This document shows, piece by piece, positions 54,597-63,205 of a stretch of DNA of 64,000 nucleotides (the stretch's first letter is position 1; each line of letters starts with the position of its first letter). A model generated the notes under the pieces. The model made no database searches, was not told where the DNA came from, and saw only the letters and a program-made list of their open reading frames with translations. The stretch lies in the NCBI RefSeq assembly GCF_004000925.1, contig NZ_BIME01000004.1, positions 434,001-498,000 of the forward strand, written 5' to 3'. The stretch is from Paenibacillus illinoisensis NBRC 15959 (GTDB lineage: Bacteria > Bacillota > Bacilli > Paenibacillales > Paenibacillaceae). A program made the translations under genes and the position numbers.

Positions 54597-56000
54597 ATGG
54601 CTGAACGTATGAAATGGATCGAGGTCATTATGCCGCAGCTGGCAGAATCGCTGGTCTCGGCTACCATTGGAAAATGGTTAAAAAAACCGGGCGACCGGGT
54701 TGAACAATACGAGCCAATCTGTGAAGTAATCACCGATAAGGTCAATGCAGAGATTCCATCGACAGTTGATGGAATCATGGGCGACCTTCTGGTGGAAGAA
54801 GGTACGACGATTGCTGTTGGCGAAGCCATCTGCCGGATGCAGGTAGCAGCTGCAGATGATGAGCAAGTTGCAGAGCAAGTGACTCAAGTATCCCAGCAGA
54901 ACAATGCACAGCAAGGATCAGTGACTCCAGCAGGTCATGATCCCAATCAGCCTATGCGTAATCGCTACTCTCCTGCGGTACAGTCACTTGCAGCAGAACA
55001 TGGTCTCAACTTGCAGGCCATTCAAGGAACAGGAGCAGGCGGACGCATCACACGCAAGGATGTGCTTGCTGTTATCGCTCAAGGTGGCCAAACAAGTATA
55101 CCGTCAGCACAACCTTCCTCTGCAGCTAGTCCATCTGCTTCACCGTTTAGCGGTTTGAACAAAAGCGGTGCAGAAACGGGAATCTCCGCAAGAGAAGCGG
55201 TTTCTGCGCCGGATGCTGGCGTTCCCGTGAGACATTCAGGGATTCATTTGACGGAATCTCCGAAAATCCCGCAGATTGAAGTAGAAGGTGGCGGCCAGGG
55301 AAGATCGGAATATTTTATCGATGTTACTCCTGTGCGTAATGCCATTGCCCGGAACATGCGTCAGAGCGTATCGGAGATCCCTCACGCATGGACCATGATT
55401 GAAGTGGATGTTACCAACCTGGTCATGCTGCGCAATAAGCTCAAGGATGAGTTCAAGCGTAAAGAAGGCATTAATCTGACGTACCTCTCCTTCATGATGA
55501 AGGGTGTTGTAAATGCGATTAAGGATTACCCGATCATGAACTCGGTTTGGGCTGTCGACAAAATTATCGTTAAACGGGATATTAACTTGTCCATGGCGGT
55601 AGGTACGGAAGACTCTGTACTGACACCTGTGATCAAGCATGCGGATCAGCGTAATATCGCAGGTTTGGCCCGGGAAATCGATGATTTGGCACGCAAAACC
55701 CGTGAAGGTACCCTGAAGCTGGATCATATGCAAGGTGGTACGTTTACGGTCAATAATACCGGTTCGTTTGGTTCAATTCTTTCGCAACCGATTATTAACT
55801 ATCCACAAGCGGCAATTCTCACGTTTGAGTCGATCGTGAAGAAGCCTGTAGTCATTAATGACATGATTGCCGTTCGTTCGATGGCCAACCTGTGTCTGTC
55901 TCTGGATCATCGGATACTGGATGGTGTCATCTGCGGCAGGTTCTTGCAGCGGGTCAAGGAAAACCTTGAGGGTTATAATATGGAAACAAAGGTGTATTAA
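54597..56000 (+). CDS. bkdB: Branched-chain 2-oxoacid dehydrogenase E2
   Basis: A 467-residue acyltransferase core. N-terminal lipoyl domain (about 10-85) with the lipoylated Lys in EVITDKVNAEIPS; a peripheral-subunit-binding domain (about 125-160: RYSPAVQSLAAEHGLNLQAIQGTGAGGRITRKDV); a Ser/Ala/Gly linker; and the catalytic domain ending in the SLDHRILDGVICGRF motif with the active His-Asp. One lipoyl domain only. lipB follows, and its product would lipoylate this protein. Confidence 0.95.
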   Translation: MAERMKWIEVIMPQLAESLVSATIGKWLKKPGDRVEQYEPICEVITDKVNAEIPSTVDGIMGDLLVEEGTTIAVGEAICRMQVAAADDEQVAEQVTQVSQQNNAQQGSVTPAGHDPNQPMRNRYSPAVQSLAAEHGLNLQAIQGTGAGGRITRKDVLAVIAQGGQTSIPSAQPSSAASPSASPFSGLNKSGAETGISAREAVSAPDAGVPVRHSGIHLTESPKIPQIEVEGGGQGRSEYFIDVTPVRNAIARNMRQSVSEIPHAWTMIEVDVTNLVMLRNKLKDEFKRKEGINLTYLSFMMKGVVNAIKDYPIMNSVWAVDKIIVKRDINLSMAVGTEDSVLTPVIKHADQRNIAGLAREIDDLARKTREGTLKLDHMQGGTFTVNNTGSFGSILSQPIINYPQAAILTFESIVKKPVVINDMIAVRSMANLCLSLDHRILDGVICGRFLQRVKENLEGYNMETKVY

Positions 56001-56117
56001 TGAAATAGAGTTGTCAAGGGAAAGTGTATGTGCCAAAGGCCGTGCACTTTTCCCACTGTCTGCGGTTAAACGATCAAATATGGTTTGGACAATGAAGCGG
56101 AAGGGTGTGGGGAAATC

Positions 56118-56825
56118 ATGAACAAGCCGCTGGATGTGACATACATACCGATGCTTGATTATGAACAGGCTTGGAACCGCCAAAAAGCAATTGTACAGCA
56201 GCTGGACGAAGGTGAGGGAATCGAGCAGATGCTTCTGCTGCAGCATCCTCCCACGTATACAATCGGATCTCAGAATCATCCGGAGCATCTGCTTCTCAGC
56301 AAGGAGGAGCTCGAGGCAAAGGGGATTACCTTGTTTCAAATTGATCGTGGCGGTGATATTACATATCATGGTCCAGGCCAGCTTGTTGGTTATCCGCTGC
56401 TCGTTCTCGGCCGTGATGAAGCTCTTGATTTACATGGGTATTTGCGCAACCTGGAGCAGGTCATCATTGATTACCTGGCAGATGAGGGAATTGAGGCAGG
56501 CCGGAAAGAGGCATACACCGGAGTATGGATCGGAGATATGAAGATCGCTGCCATCGGGGTAAAGTTCAACCGTTGTAAACATCGGCGAGGATTCGTGACG
56601 AGTCATGGTTTTGCTTTTAATATTACTTCAGGTATTCAGGATGAAGGATTTCAGGGGATTATCCCTTGTGGCATAGAGCAGTACGGCGTAACCTCTCTCG
56701 AGGACATCACCGGCAGAACCTACACCGTGGAGCAAGTTGCCCAGCAGATTGTCCCCTATTTCGGACGTGTTTTTCCATATGAGATGACTTGGAGAACCGA
56801 AAAAGAAGCCATTGTCCGTCTCTAG
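56118..56825 (+). CDS. lipB: Octanoyltransferase LipB
   Basis: A 235-residue enzyme that moves octanoyl from acyl carrier protein to lipoyl domains. Motifs RGGDITYHGPGQLVGYP, GRKEAYTGVWIGDMKIAAIGVK, and the catalytic Cys in IIPCGIEQYGVTS with the Lys in AAIGVKF. Many Bacilli instead use LipM/LipL, so a LipB here is of interest. ATG 56118 is preceded by GTGGGGA; upstream in-frame codons to 56085 have none. The close bkdB gene suggests a common purpose. Confidence 0.93.
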   Translation: MNKPLDVTYIPMLDYEQAWNRQKAIVQQLDEGEGIEQMLLLQHPPTYTIGSQNHPEHLLLSKEELEAKGITLFQIDRGGDITYHGPGQLVGYPLLVLGRDEALDLHGYLRNLEQVIIDYLADEGIEAGRKEAYTGVWIGDMKIAAIGVKFNRCKHRRGFVTSHGFAFNITSGIQDEGFQGIIPCGIEQYGVTSLEDITGRTYTVEQVAQQIVPYFGRVFPYEMTWRTEKEAIVRL

Positions 56826-56850
56826 TTCAGACAGTCAAGGGCTTCAAATT

Positions 56851-56952
56851 CTATCCAAATAGTAGAGGTTCAAGAGCGATGAAAAGGGTAGACCCGATCA
56901 TGGCAATCAGCATGAGATAGATCACGATTTTGAACCATTTCTTTTTTTGCAT
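56851..56952 (-). CDS. Prli42-like stressosome-associated miniprotein
   Basis: A 33-residue protein, too short for most gene finders. ATG at 56952 follows GAAAGGAG, and the sequence MQKKKWFKIVIYLMLIAMIG has a basic start and a single membrane helix with the YLMLIAM-x-x-STL core that I recall from Listeria and Bacillus Prli42. Prli42 anchors the stressosome protein RsbR to the membrane in Listeria. Divergent from the yqjE gene. The identification rests on memory of that short family. Confidence 0.7.
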   Translation of the reverse strand: MQKKKWFKIVIYLMLIAMIGSTLFIALEPLLFG

Positions 56953-57037
56953 GAAGAGAGAACTCCTTTCAACAAATGAAAAATAAACAAGCATATTAAT
57001 TGTATTGTACCGTATCCATGAGAGGGAGGAAAGTCCT

Positions 57038-58171
57038 ATGATTAAACAGGAACGTGTTGTACATCAGTTTATGGAACTGGTGCAGATCGACAGTGAAACG
57101 AAGAATGAACATAACATCTCCAACGTATTGAAGGAACAGTTTACCCAGCTGGGTCTCAGCATATATGAGGACGACACCATGGAGAAAACCGGGCATGGAG
57201 CAGGTAACCTGATTGTTACCTGGGAAGCGGATGGTGCACCGGAGGCAGCGCCGATCTTTTTTACCTGCCACATGGATACTGTAACTCCTGGACAGGGAAT
57301 TAAACCCGAGCTTGGGGAAGATGGTTGGATTCGCAGCGATGGAACAACGATCCTCGGAGCAGACGACAAGGCAGGTATTGCTGCTCTGCTTGAAGCGATT
57401 CGGGCGATCCAGGAGAACAAGGTTCCACACGGGAAAATTCAGTTCGTCATTACCGTTGGCGAAGAATCCGGTCTGGTCGGTGCCCGTGCAATGAATCCAA
57501 AAAATATTGAGGCTGAATTCGGTTATGCACTTGATTCCAATGGTGCAGTGGGAACAATTTGTGTGGCTGCCCCGGCGAGAGCCGAGATTCAGATGAACAT
57601 TTATGGGAAATCTGCACATGCAGGTGTGAACCCCGAAGACGGCATCAGTGCCATCCAAGTGGCGGCGAAGGCCATTGCAGCAATGACACTGGGACGGATT
57701 GATGATGAGACCACAGCGAATATTGGCAAGTTTCAGGGCGGATCTGCACTGAACGTTGTGTGTGATTTTGTACAGATTGAAGCGGAAGCACGCAGTATCG
57801 TGCAGGAAAAAGTGGAAAAGCAAATTGCTCAGATGCGTGAAGCTCTTGAAACAACCTGCCGTAAATACGGTGCCACAGCCGAATTCCGCAGCGAGATTTT
57901 GTATCCTGCCTTCGGGTTCCACGATGAGCATGAGATTGTGCAGCTTGCGCAGCGTGCGATTCGCGGCCTGGGTCTGGAAACAAGTACGTTTGCTTCGGGT
58001 GGTGGCAGTGATGCAAACATCTTCAATGGCTTCAACATTCCGACCGTCAATCTGGCTGTAGGTTATGAGGATATTCATACGACAAAAGAGCGCATTCGTG
58101 CGGAAGATATCGTTAAACTGTCCCAGGTTGTCGTAGCCATCATTCAGGAGACGGCTTCTGGCAGCAAGTAA
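57038..58171 (+). CDS. M20-family peptidase (YqjE, PepT-like)
   Basis: A 377-residue zinc aminopeptidase-like protein. Metal ligands seen: TCHMDTV (His, Asp), GADDKAGIAALLEAI (bridging Asp), GEESGLVGARAM (Glu pair) and the final His in GYEDIHTTKE. A dimerisation insert (about 185-290) is present. Probably a tri- or dipeptidase; the family is annotated as YqjE/PepT-like. ATG 57038 with GGGAGGAAA upstream; the in-frame ATG at 57005 has none. Confidence 0.88.
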   Translation: MIKQERVVHQFMELVQIDSETKNEHNISNVLKEQFTQLGLSIYEDDTMEKTGHGAGNLIVTWEADGAPEAAPIFFTCHMDTVTPGQGIKPELGEDGWIRSDGTTILGADDKAGIAALLEAIRAIQENKVPHGKIQFVITVGEESGLVGARAMNPKNIEAEFGYALDSNGAVGTICVAAPARAEIQMNIYGKSAHAGVNPEDGISAIQVAAKAIAAMTLGRIDDETTANIGKFQGGSALNVVCDFVQIEAEARSIVQEKVEKQIAQMREALETTCRKYGATAEFRSEILYPAFGFHDEHEIVQLAQRAIRGLGLETSTFASGGGSDANIFNGFNIPTVNLAVGYEDIHTTKERIRAEDIVKLSQVVVAIIQETASGSK

Positions 58172-58216
58172 GCATATATGGAGGTGTTTACTTGGAAGGA
58201 AGCACCTTTCTACGTA

Positions 58217-58255
58217 AAAGTCCGAAACCGGTTAGCATCGGATTCGGACTTTTTG
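58217..58255. terminator. Terminator between yqjE and the mciZ-like gene
   Basis: AAAGTCCGAA pairs with TTCGGACTTT with an inner CCG/CGG pair around 8 bases; T-runs on both strands. Confidence 0.8.
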
Positions 58256-58300
58256 CGAATTCATGTTATATTTCATGGGAGAAATGAAAGTAAACAAGGA

Positions 58301-58435
58301 TTACTTTCGTCCCGCAATCAGTTCACTTAGTTTGGCATCAGGGCCCCATTCACGCAGCCATTGCTTGAGTATAAGCTGGATTTGCCTTGCTTGTCCGACC
58401 ACATGTACCGATTGAGATGTCACATAACTGTTCAT
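58301..58435 (-). CDS. mciZ: MciZ-like inhibitor of Z-ring formation
   Basis: A 44-residue protein not found by ordinary length cut-offs. ATG at 58435 has GGGGG upstream. The core SVHVVGQARQIQLILKQWLR fits the pattern V-x-V-V-G-x-A-x-x-I-x-x-x-L-K of B. subtilis MciZ (recalled), a mother-cell peptide that binds FtsZ and stops division during sporulation. Its place beside nudF matches my memory of B. subtilis. No confident sigma-E or Spo0A site was found upstream on the minus strand. Confidence 0.65.
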   Translation of the reverse strand: MNSYVTSQSVHVVGQARQIQLILKQWLREWGPDAKLSELIAGRK

Positions 58436-58554
58436 TGGATATCCCCCTGATTTGTTTTATATTTCTCGAAAGGCTATAGGCTCACGATATGCCAAAAAAC
58501 GGGGGATTATACGTATTGGGAATATAAAATCTTAAAAAGTGGAGTTGATCTCAT

Positions 58555-59139
58555 ATGAATCCTACCAACCAAACGGGCTCTAACCACCCGTCTAATCCCA
58601 AGCTCGATGAAGTAACAGTCTCGACGAAGCCAATCTTTGAAGGAAAAGTCATTTCTCTTCAGGTCGATACGGTCAAGCTGCCTAATGGACAGACAGCTTC
58701 ACGTGAGATTATCCGTCACCCCGGTGCGGTAGCAGTACTTGCCTTGAACGGGGATCGCATGCTGGTGGTTGATCAGTATCGTCAGGCGATGGGGCGTACC
58801 GAGGTGGAAATACCTGCAGGCAAACTTGATCCGGGAGAAGAGCCGGAGGTTGCGGCCGCTCGTGAATTACGGGAAGAAACCGGCTATGCAGCCAAGTCGC
58901 TGCGTCATCTGCGTTCTTTCTATACATCACCTGGTTTCGCAGACGAGATCATTCACTTGTATATTGCCGAGGAGCTCGAAGCCGGAGACATGGCACTGGA
59001 TGAAGATGAATTTCTCGAAGTATCTGAAATCACGATTGAGGAAGCGTATCAGCTCATGGATCAGAACCGGATCAGTGATGCCAAAACGATGATGGCTGTG
59101 TATGCGTGGGATCTGTACAGAACAACAGGGCGGTTTTAA
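58555..59139 (+). CDS. nudF: ADP-ribose pyrophosphatase NudF
   Basis: A 194-residue Nudix hydrolase that splits ADP-ribose. The Nudix box is complete, GEEPEVAAARELREETGY (about 97-118), preceded by EIPAGKLDPG, typical for ADP-ribose members. Ribosome binding site GGAG before the ATG. Its stop overlaps the start of endoQ by one base, so the pair is coupled. Confidence 0.93.
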   Translation: MNPTNQTGSNHPSNPKLDEVTVSTKPIFEGKVISLQVDTVKLPNGQTASREIIRHPGAVAVLALNGDRMLVVDQYRQAMGRTEVEIPAGKLDPGEEPEVAAARELREETGYAAKSLRHLRSFYTSPGFADEIIHLYIAEELEAGDMALDEDEFLEVSEITIEEAYQLMDQNRISDAKTMMAVYAWDLYRTTGRF

Positions 59140-60356
59140 TGATGGCAGATCAGCAGACAACGTCTAACACGTGGGATTCCTGTTACGCAGACCTGCATAT
59201 CCACATTGGGCGTACGTCCCGCGGTGAAGCTGTTAAAATCAGTGGCAGCCGGGATCTGACCTTCGAGAATATTGCTCGTGAAGCGTCAGAGCGCAAGGGA
59301 ATTCATCTGCTCGGCGTCATAGACTGCCATTCACCAGTGGTACAGATGGATATCGAGCAGCTGCTTGAGACTGGTACGATGTCCGAGCTGAAGGATGGGG
59401 GCATTGCCTACCAGGACACCACGATTCTGCTCGGTACCGAAATCGAGCTGCGCGAACCGGAGATGAGAGAATATCACATGCTGGCCTACTTTCGTGATTT
59501 GACAACGATGAAGTCATTTACGGAGTGGATGCAGCGTTATATGAAAAATGTGAATCTCAGTTCACAACGGGTATATGTCTCATCCCTCGAAATGCAGGCC
59601 GAGATAAAAGCCCGTGGCGGGCTCATCGTGCCCGCACATGCCTTTACACCTCACAAAGGCATCTATGGCAGCACGTCTCCGCGTATGGCAGATGTGCTGG
59701 ATACAAGCCTGATTGATGCGGTGGAGCTGGGATTAAGCTCAGACTCATCTATGGCCAGCTACATTCAGGAGCTTGACCAGTTCCCTTTTCTAACCAATTC
59801 GGATGCACACTCCCTTGGTAAAATCGGACGCGAGTATAATGAGCTGCAGATTGCCCATCCTTCATTTGAAGAATTCAGCATGGCATTGAAGGGGCAGGCT
59901 GGAAGAAGTATCAAGGCCAATTACGGCTTGAACCCGAGGCTTGGCAAATACCACCGCACGTATTGCTCAGCCTGTGGCAGCATCATGGATGAACAGGCGA
60001 TGTCAGCGGAACGCTGCCCCTATTGCGGCAGTACGAAGCTGGTGCAGGGCGTTCTGGATCGTATACTTGCCATAGCAGATCGGGAGAGTCCTCAGGTTCC
60101 AGAATTCAGGCCACCTTACCACTATCAGGTACCGCTTGAGTTTATCCCGGGACTGGGCAAGGCAAAGCTGCGTCAGCTTCTGGAACACTTCGGCACCGAA
60201 ATGAATGTCCTTCATCGGACAAGTGAAGAGGAGCTTGCGAGTGTTGTAGGACCCGTTCTGGCCAGTCTTATCGTTGCTGCTCGAAATGGTCGACTGGAGT
60301 TGTCATCCGGAGGCGGGGGAACCTATGGTAAGGTCTCTGGTAAGGAAACGGACTAA
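59139..60356 (+). CDS. Endonuclease Q family DNA repair enzyme (YqxK-like)
   Basis: A 405-residue PHP-domain protein. PHP metal motifs: YADLHIHIGRTSRG, GVIDCHSP, PAHAFTPHKGIYGS, TNSDAHSLGKIGRE. A Cys4 zinc module follows (CSACGS...CPYCGS, about 275-305) and a helix-hairpin-helix near 345-375 (IPGLGKAKLRQLLEHFG). This is the EndoQ layout; EndoQ nicks DNA 5' to deaminated bases (uracil, hypoxanthine), and Bacillus YqxK is a member. The start shares a base with the nudF stop. spoIIM follows. Confidence 0.85.
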   Translation: MMADQQTTSNTWDSCYADLHIHIGRTSRGEAVKISGSRDLTFENIAREASERKGIHLLGVIDCHSPVVQMDIEQLLETGTMSELKDGGIAYQDTTILLGTEIELREPEMREYHMLAYFRDLTTMKSFTEWMQRYMKNVNLSSQRVYVSSLEMQAEIKARGGLIVPAHAFTPHKGIYGSTSPRMADVLDTSLIDAVELGLSSDSSMASYIQELDQFPFLTNSDAHSLGKIGREYNELQIAHPSFEEFSMALKGQAGRSIKANYGLNPRLGKYHRTYCSACGSIMDEQAMSAERCPYCGSTKLVQGVLDRILAIADRESPQVPEFRPPYHYQVPLEFIPGLGKAKLRQLLEHFGTEMNVLHRTSEEELASVVGPVLASLIVAARNGRLELSSGGGGTYGKVSGKETD

Positions 60357-60399
60357 GACAGGTAGAAGGGAAGTATAGGGCGCGTATCGGGACAAGGAG

Positions 60400-60428
60400 T
60401 CATACCCACGTACTTCGGTTCATAGAAT
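60400..60428 (+). promoter_or_regulatory. Sigma-E-like promoter of spoIIM
   Basis: TCATACC (60400-60406), 14 bases, CATAGAAT (60421-60428). The -10 matches 7 of 8 positions of CATACAAT, and the spacing is ideal for sigma-E. SpoIIM is a mother-cell gene in B. subtilis. Confidence 0.6.
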
Positions 60429-60489
60429 GACTGTGTGGATTTCTTAGAGATCCTGCAGCATGATAACCGGAAAGGGGACCCGTTCCTGT

Positions 60490-61119
60490 ATGCGTTCTTC
60501 CTACTTCACGTTCAAAGGTCAAACCTCGTTATATGTATTTGTAGCTGTCTTGTTTCTGGTCGGTGTCATTTTTGGCGCCTTGATGGTTAATGCCCTGTCT
60601 CTTGAACAGCGTCAGGATCTGGAGGGCTATCTGGGCAATTTTTTCATGACAGTCCAGCACAGCGGGCAGATCGTCGAATCCGGAACCTATTGGGATATAG
60701 CGATACTACATCTGAAATGGGTTGGACTTATCTGGATACTGGGCCTGTCCGTCATCGGATTGCCGGGTATATTGGTTTTGGATTTTCTAAAAGGAGTGCT
60801 GATCGGATTTACCGTTGGATATCTCGTCGGACAGTATTCCTGGAAAGGGCTACTGTTTGCCCTGGTATCCGTCGCGCCGCATAATTTGTTCGTCATTCCG
60901 GTATTGCTGATCTGCAGTGTGTCGGCCATGACCTTTTCCTTATATATCATTCGGAATCGTGTACTCATGCAGCGGGCGCCGGGTGGACAAAGGCCGTTTG
61001 CCTCTTATGTGCTGCTGACACTGGTTATGGCTGGACTGCTGTTAGGCGTCGCGTCTTTTGAAACTTGGGTAACACCTGCGATGATGCGCTGGGTAACGCC
61101 AATGCTGCTCCCGGCGTAG
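60490..61119 (+). CDS. spoIIM: Stage II sporulation protein SpoIIM
   Basis: A 209-residue membrane protein with about five membrane segments, part of the SpoIID-SpoIIM-SpoIIP machine for engulfment. The core LYVFVAVLFLVGVIFGALMVNALS is typical. ATG 60490 is chosen because AAAGGGG lies 12 bases upstream and the length fits; the in-frame ATG at 60460 adds ten residues with a poorer site. Confidence 0.9.
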   Translation: MRSSYFTFKGQTSLYVFVAVLFLVGVIFGALMVNALSLEQRQDLEGYLGNFFMTVQHSGQIVESGTYWDIAILHLKWVGLIWILGLSVIGLPGILVLDFLKGVLIGFTVGYLVGQYSWKGLLFALVSVAPHNLFVIPVLLICSVSAMTFSLYIIRNRVLMQRAPGGQRPFASYVLLTLVMAGLLLGVASFETWVTPAMMRWVTPMLLPA

Positions 61120-61143
61120 CGCCGTAACGGACAGTGTAAAATG

Positions 61144-61173
61144 TTGACTTTAATTACGCACTCCCCCTATAAT
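61144..61173 (+). promoter_or_regulatory. Sigma-A promoter of fur
   Basis: TTGACT, 18 bases, TATAAT, 54 bases before fur. No Fur box overlaps it. Confidence 0.7.
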
Positions 61174-61227
61174 GAAAGAAGTGGGTTAAGTTGCAGTGTG
61201 CAGTGATTTCCTAGGGGGAGGGAGAAA

Positions 61228-61695
61228 ATGGAAGCACGGATCGATAAAATTAAGCAGCAACTACAGTCCCAAGGTTATAAATTAACGCCCCAGCGGGAAG
61301 CCACCGTAAGAGTACTTCTTGAGAATGAAGAAGATCATCTGAGTGCGGAAGACGTATTCATGCTCGTTAAAGAAAAAGCTCCCGAAATCGGTCTGGCAAC
61401 CGTGTACCGTACCCTCGAACTGCTGAGTGAGCTGCATGTTGTAGAGAAAATCAACTTCGGCGACGGTGTAGCGCGTTATGATCTGCGCGGAGATACATCC
61501 AAGCATCACCATCATCACTTAATTTGCGTTCAATGCGGAAGTATGGATGAAATACGTGAAGACTGGCTTGGACCGCTTGAAGAGCGTCTGGAGCGGGAAT
61601 TTAACTTTTCGGTAGTAGATCACCGACTGGATTTTCATGGGATTTGTTATCGTTGCAAAGCTAAAAATGACCAGAAGCCCAAAGATGAAGAATAA
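61228..61695 (+). CDS. fur: Ferric uptake regulator Fur
   Basis: A 155-residue Fur repressor. Winged helix with LATVYRTLELLSEL, a His-rich hinge SKHHHHHLICVQCG, and CYRC near the end for the structural zinc. In contrast to the Zur at 1902, the recognition helix and tail follow Fur, and the gene stands between spoIIM and yqzK as in B. subtilis. It probably controls the three Fur boxes at 42.7-44.9 kb. Strong site GGGGGAGGGAG. Confidence 0.93.
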   Translation: MEARIDKIKQQLQSQGYKLTPQREATVRVLLENEEDHLSAEDVFMLVKEKAPEIGLATVYRTLELLSELHVVEKINFGDGVARYDLRGDTSKHHHHHLICVQCGSMDEIREDWLGPLEERLEREFNFSVVDHRLDFHGICYRCKAKNDQKPKDEE

Positions 61696-61709
61696 CATAG
61701 CATATCTTC

Positions 61710-61746
61710 AAGCTCTCACCGGCGGTTTTGACGGGAGAGCTTTTTT
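61710..61746 (+). terminator. Terminator after fur
   Basis: AAGCTCTCACCG pairs with CGGGAGAGCTT with one unpaired A, followed by six T. Confidence 0.8.
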
Positions 61747-61862
61747 GGTCCAGTACATGATGTGAGGTTATCTCTGATGTCATCTCAAATGTCATATTCC
61801 TGCGTTTGTCGTCATACCCTGATTCTAGATGAATTGGATTCAAACCAGGAGGGGGACAACCC

Positions 61863-62105
61863 ATGATTATTTCACTGCGCCAAGGGCTTCGTTTTATACG
61901 ATTTATTATAGTTTTTGCAGGATTGGTTTATCTGTTCTATCATGTTCTGGATTTGTTCAACGGCTGGATCTCACCTGTGGATCAGTATCAGATGCCCACA
62001 GGAAATGCAGTCAAAGTCTTTCAGGAGACGGTTTGGCCAGGCAATGGAGAAGCACGTCTTACGCTGGCGGAGAGACTCCGTTTGTTTTATTGGTATGGGG
62101 AGTAG
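61863..62105 (+). CDS. yqzK: YqzK, DUF4227 membrane protein
   Basis: An 80-residue protein with an N-terminal basic segment and one membrane helix (about 13-30). DUF4227 signature: LRFIRFIIVFAGLVYLFYHVL and RLTLAERLRLFYWYGE at the end. The place between fur and xerD is the same as in B. subtilis. AGGAGGGGG precedes the ATG. Function unknown. Confidence 0.88.
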   Translation: MIISLRQGLRFIRFIIVFAGLVYLFYHVLDLFNGWISPVDQYQMPTGNAVKVFQETVWPGNGEARLTLAERLRLFYWYGE

Positions 62106-62179
62106 TCCGGACAGCCAGGGATGCAAATACGGAAGCAGGTTGCCAGTTTGGCAATGCTGTCAGATGAGGAGCGTTGTAC

Positions 62180-63070
62180 ATGAGACAGACGATACACCCC
62201 TATGCCTTATACTTGGAAGAAGATAAAGGGATGTCAAGCAGTACGCTGGAGTCGTATCTTCGGGACGTGGACAAGTTCATCGAATTTGCAGATAAGGAAT
62301 ACGGTATTCGTGAGGCAGGGCAGGTGCGTCGTACTCATGTTATCTTGTTTATCGGCAAGCTGAAGCAGGCGGGGCGTGCCAATGCGACCATTGCTCGCAG
62401 CGTGGTATCCTTGCGTTCCTATTTTCATTTTTTAATGCGCCGTGGCGAGATTCTGCAGGACCCAACGTTTGATGTCGAGGCTCCGAAAGCGGACAAAACG
62501 CCGCCACAGGTATTAACGGTGGATGAAATTGAACTCCTTCTGGCCTCGCCCGATACTCGCTCTGCCCAAGGGGTGCGTGATCGTGCCATGCTTGAGCTTT
62601 TGTATGCTACCGGTATTCGGGTCTCGGAATTGATCGCACTGGATATACGGGATGTTCAACCGGGCATGCGGTTTATTCGCTGCGGAGGTGCAGGCAAAGA
62701 ACGGATTCTGCCGATTGGCGCACCGGCAGCACATTGGGCAAGTGTGTATGTTAACGATTTTCGTAACCACCTGCTCAAAACAGACTCGGACGAGCAAGCC
62801 CTGTTCGTCAACGTGTCCGGAAGACGTTTAACCCGCCAGGGCTTCTGGAAGCTGCTCAAAAAAGCGGCGATGGATGCAGGGATTTCAGAAGAGATTACGC
62901 CGCACACGCTGCGCCATTCCTTTGCGGCCCACCTGATTGCTAGCGGGGCGGATACTCGTGCAGTACAGGACATGCTGGGCCATGTGGAGCAGGCAGGACA
63001 ACAATATGGGAATCATGGCCGCAAAACGATGAAGGAGATCTATGAAACTCATCATCCGCGAGCAAAATAA
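62180..63070 (+). CDS. xerD: Tyrosine recombinase XerD with altered catalytic segment
   Basis: A 296-residue recombinase that resolves chromosome dimers with XerC at dif. The core-binding SAM-like domain lies at about 1-90. Catalytic Arg147 (TGIRVSE), Lys173 (AGKERILP), His242 and Arg245 (HTLRHSF) and His268 (LGH) are in register with E. coli XerD. The segment after LGH reads VEQAGQQYGNHG rather than the usual SDISTTQIYTHV. Tyr276 is one residue nearer to His268 than normal, but the distance from Tyr to the final HHPRA is normal. ATG 62180 has AGGAG 8 bases upstream. In Bacillus a drm gene follows; here it is missing. Confidence 0.9.
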   Translation: MRQTIHPYALYLEEDKGMSSSTLESYLRDVDKFIEFADKEYGIREAGQVRRTHVILFIGKLKQAGRANATIARSVVSLRSYFHFLMRRGEILQDPTFDVEAPKADKTPPQVLTVDEIELLLASPDTRSAQGVRDRAMLELLYATGIRVSELIALDIRDVQPGMRFIRCGGAGKERILPIGAPAAHWASVYVNDFRNHLLKTDSDEQALFVNVSGRRLTRQGFWKLLKKAAMDAGISEEITPHTLRHSFAAHLIASGADTRAVQDMLGHVEQAGQQYGNHGRKTMKEIYETHHPRAK

Positions 63071-63170
63071 TTGGCTTTAACGCTAAAAGTTCAATAATAG
63101 ATGCGGAACATATAGCTGATTTAGGATAAAATAAACTGTACACATCTAAACGCCGTTATACATAAGCGAG

Positions 63171-63205
63171 TGCATCGGTCAGGAGGAATATACCTGAACG
63201 ATGCA
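63171..63205 (+). promoter_or_regulatory. Hairpin in the punA leader
   Basis: TGCATCG and CGATGCA pair, with TCAGG/CCTGA inside; the loop and inner stem carry AGGAGG. It lies 47 bases before punA. The function is unknown. Confidence 0.4.

Noticed and set aside
56996-58078. 360-codon minus-strand frame opposite the M20 peptidase
   Set aside because: Shadow of a well-supported gene on the plus strand; no site and no recognisable domain.
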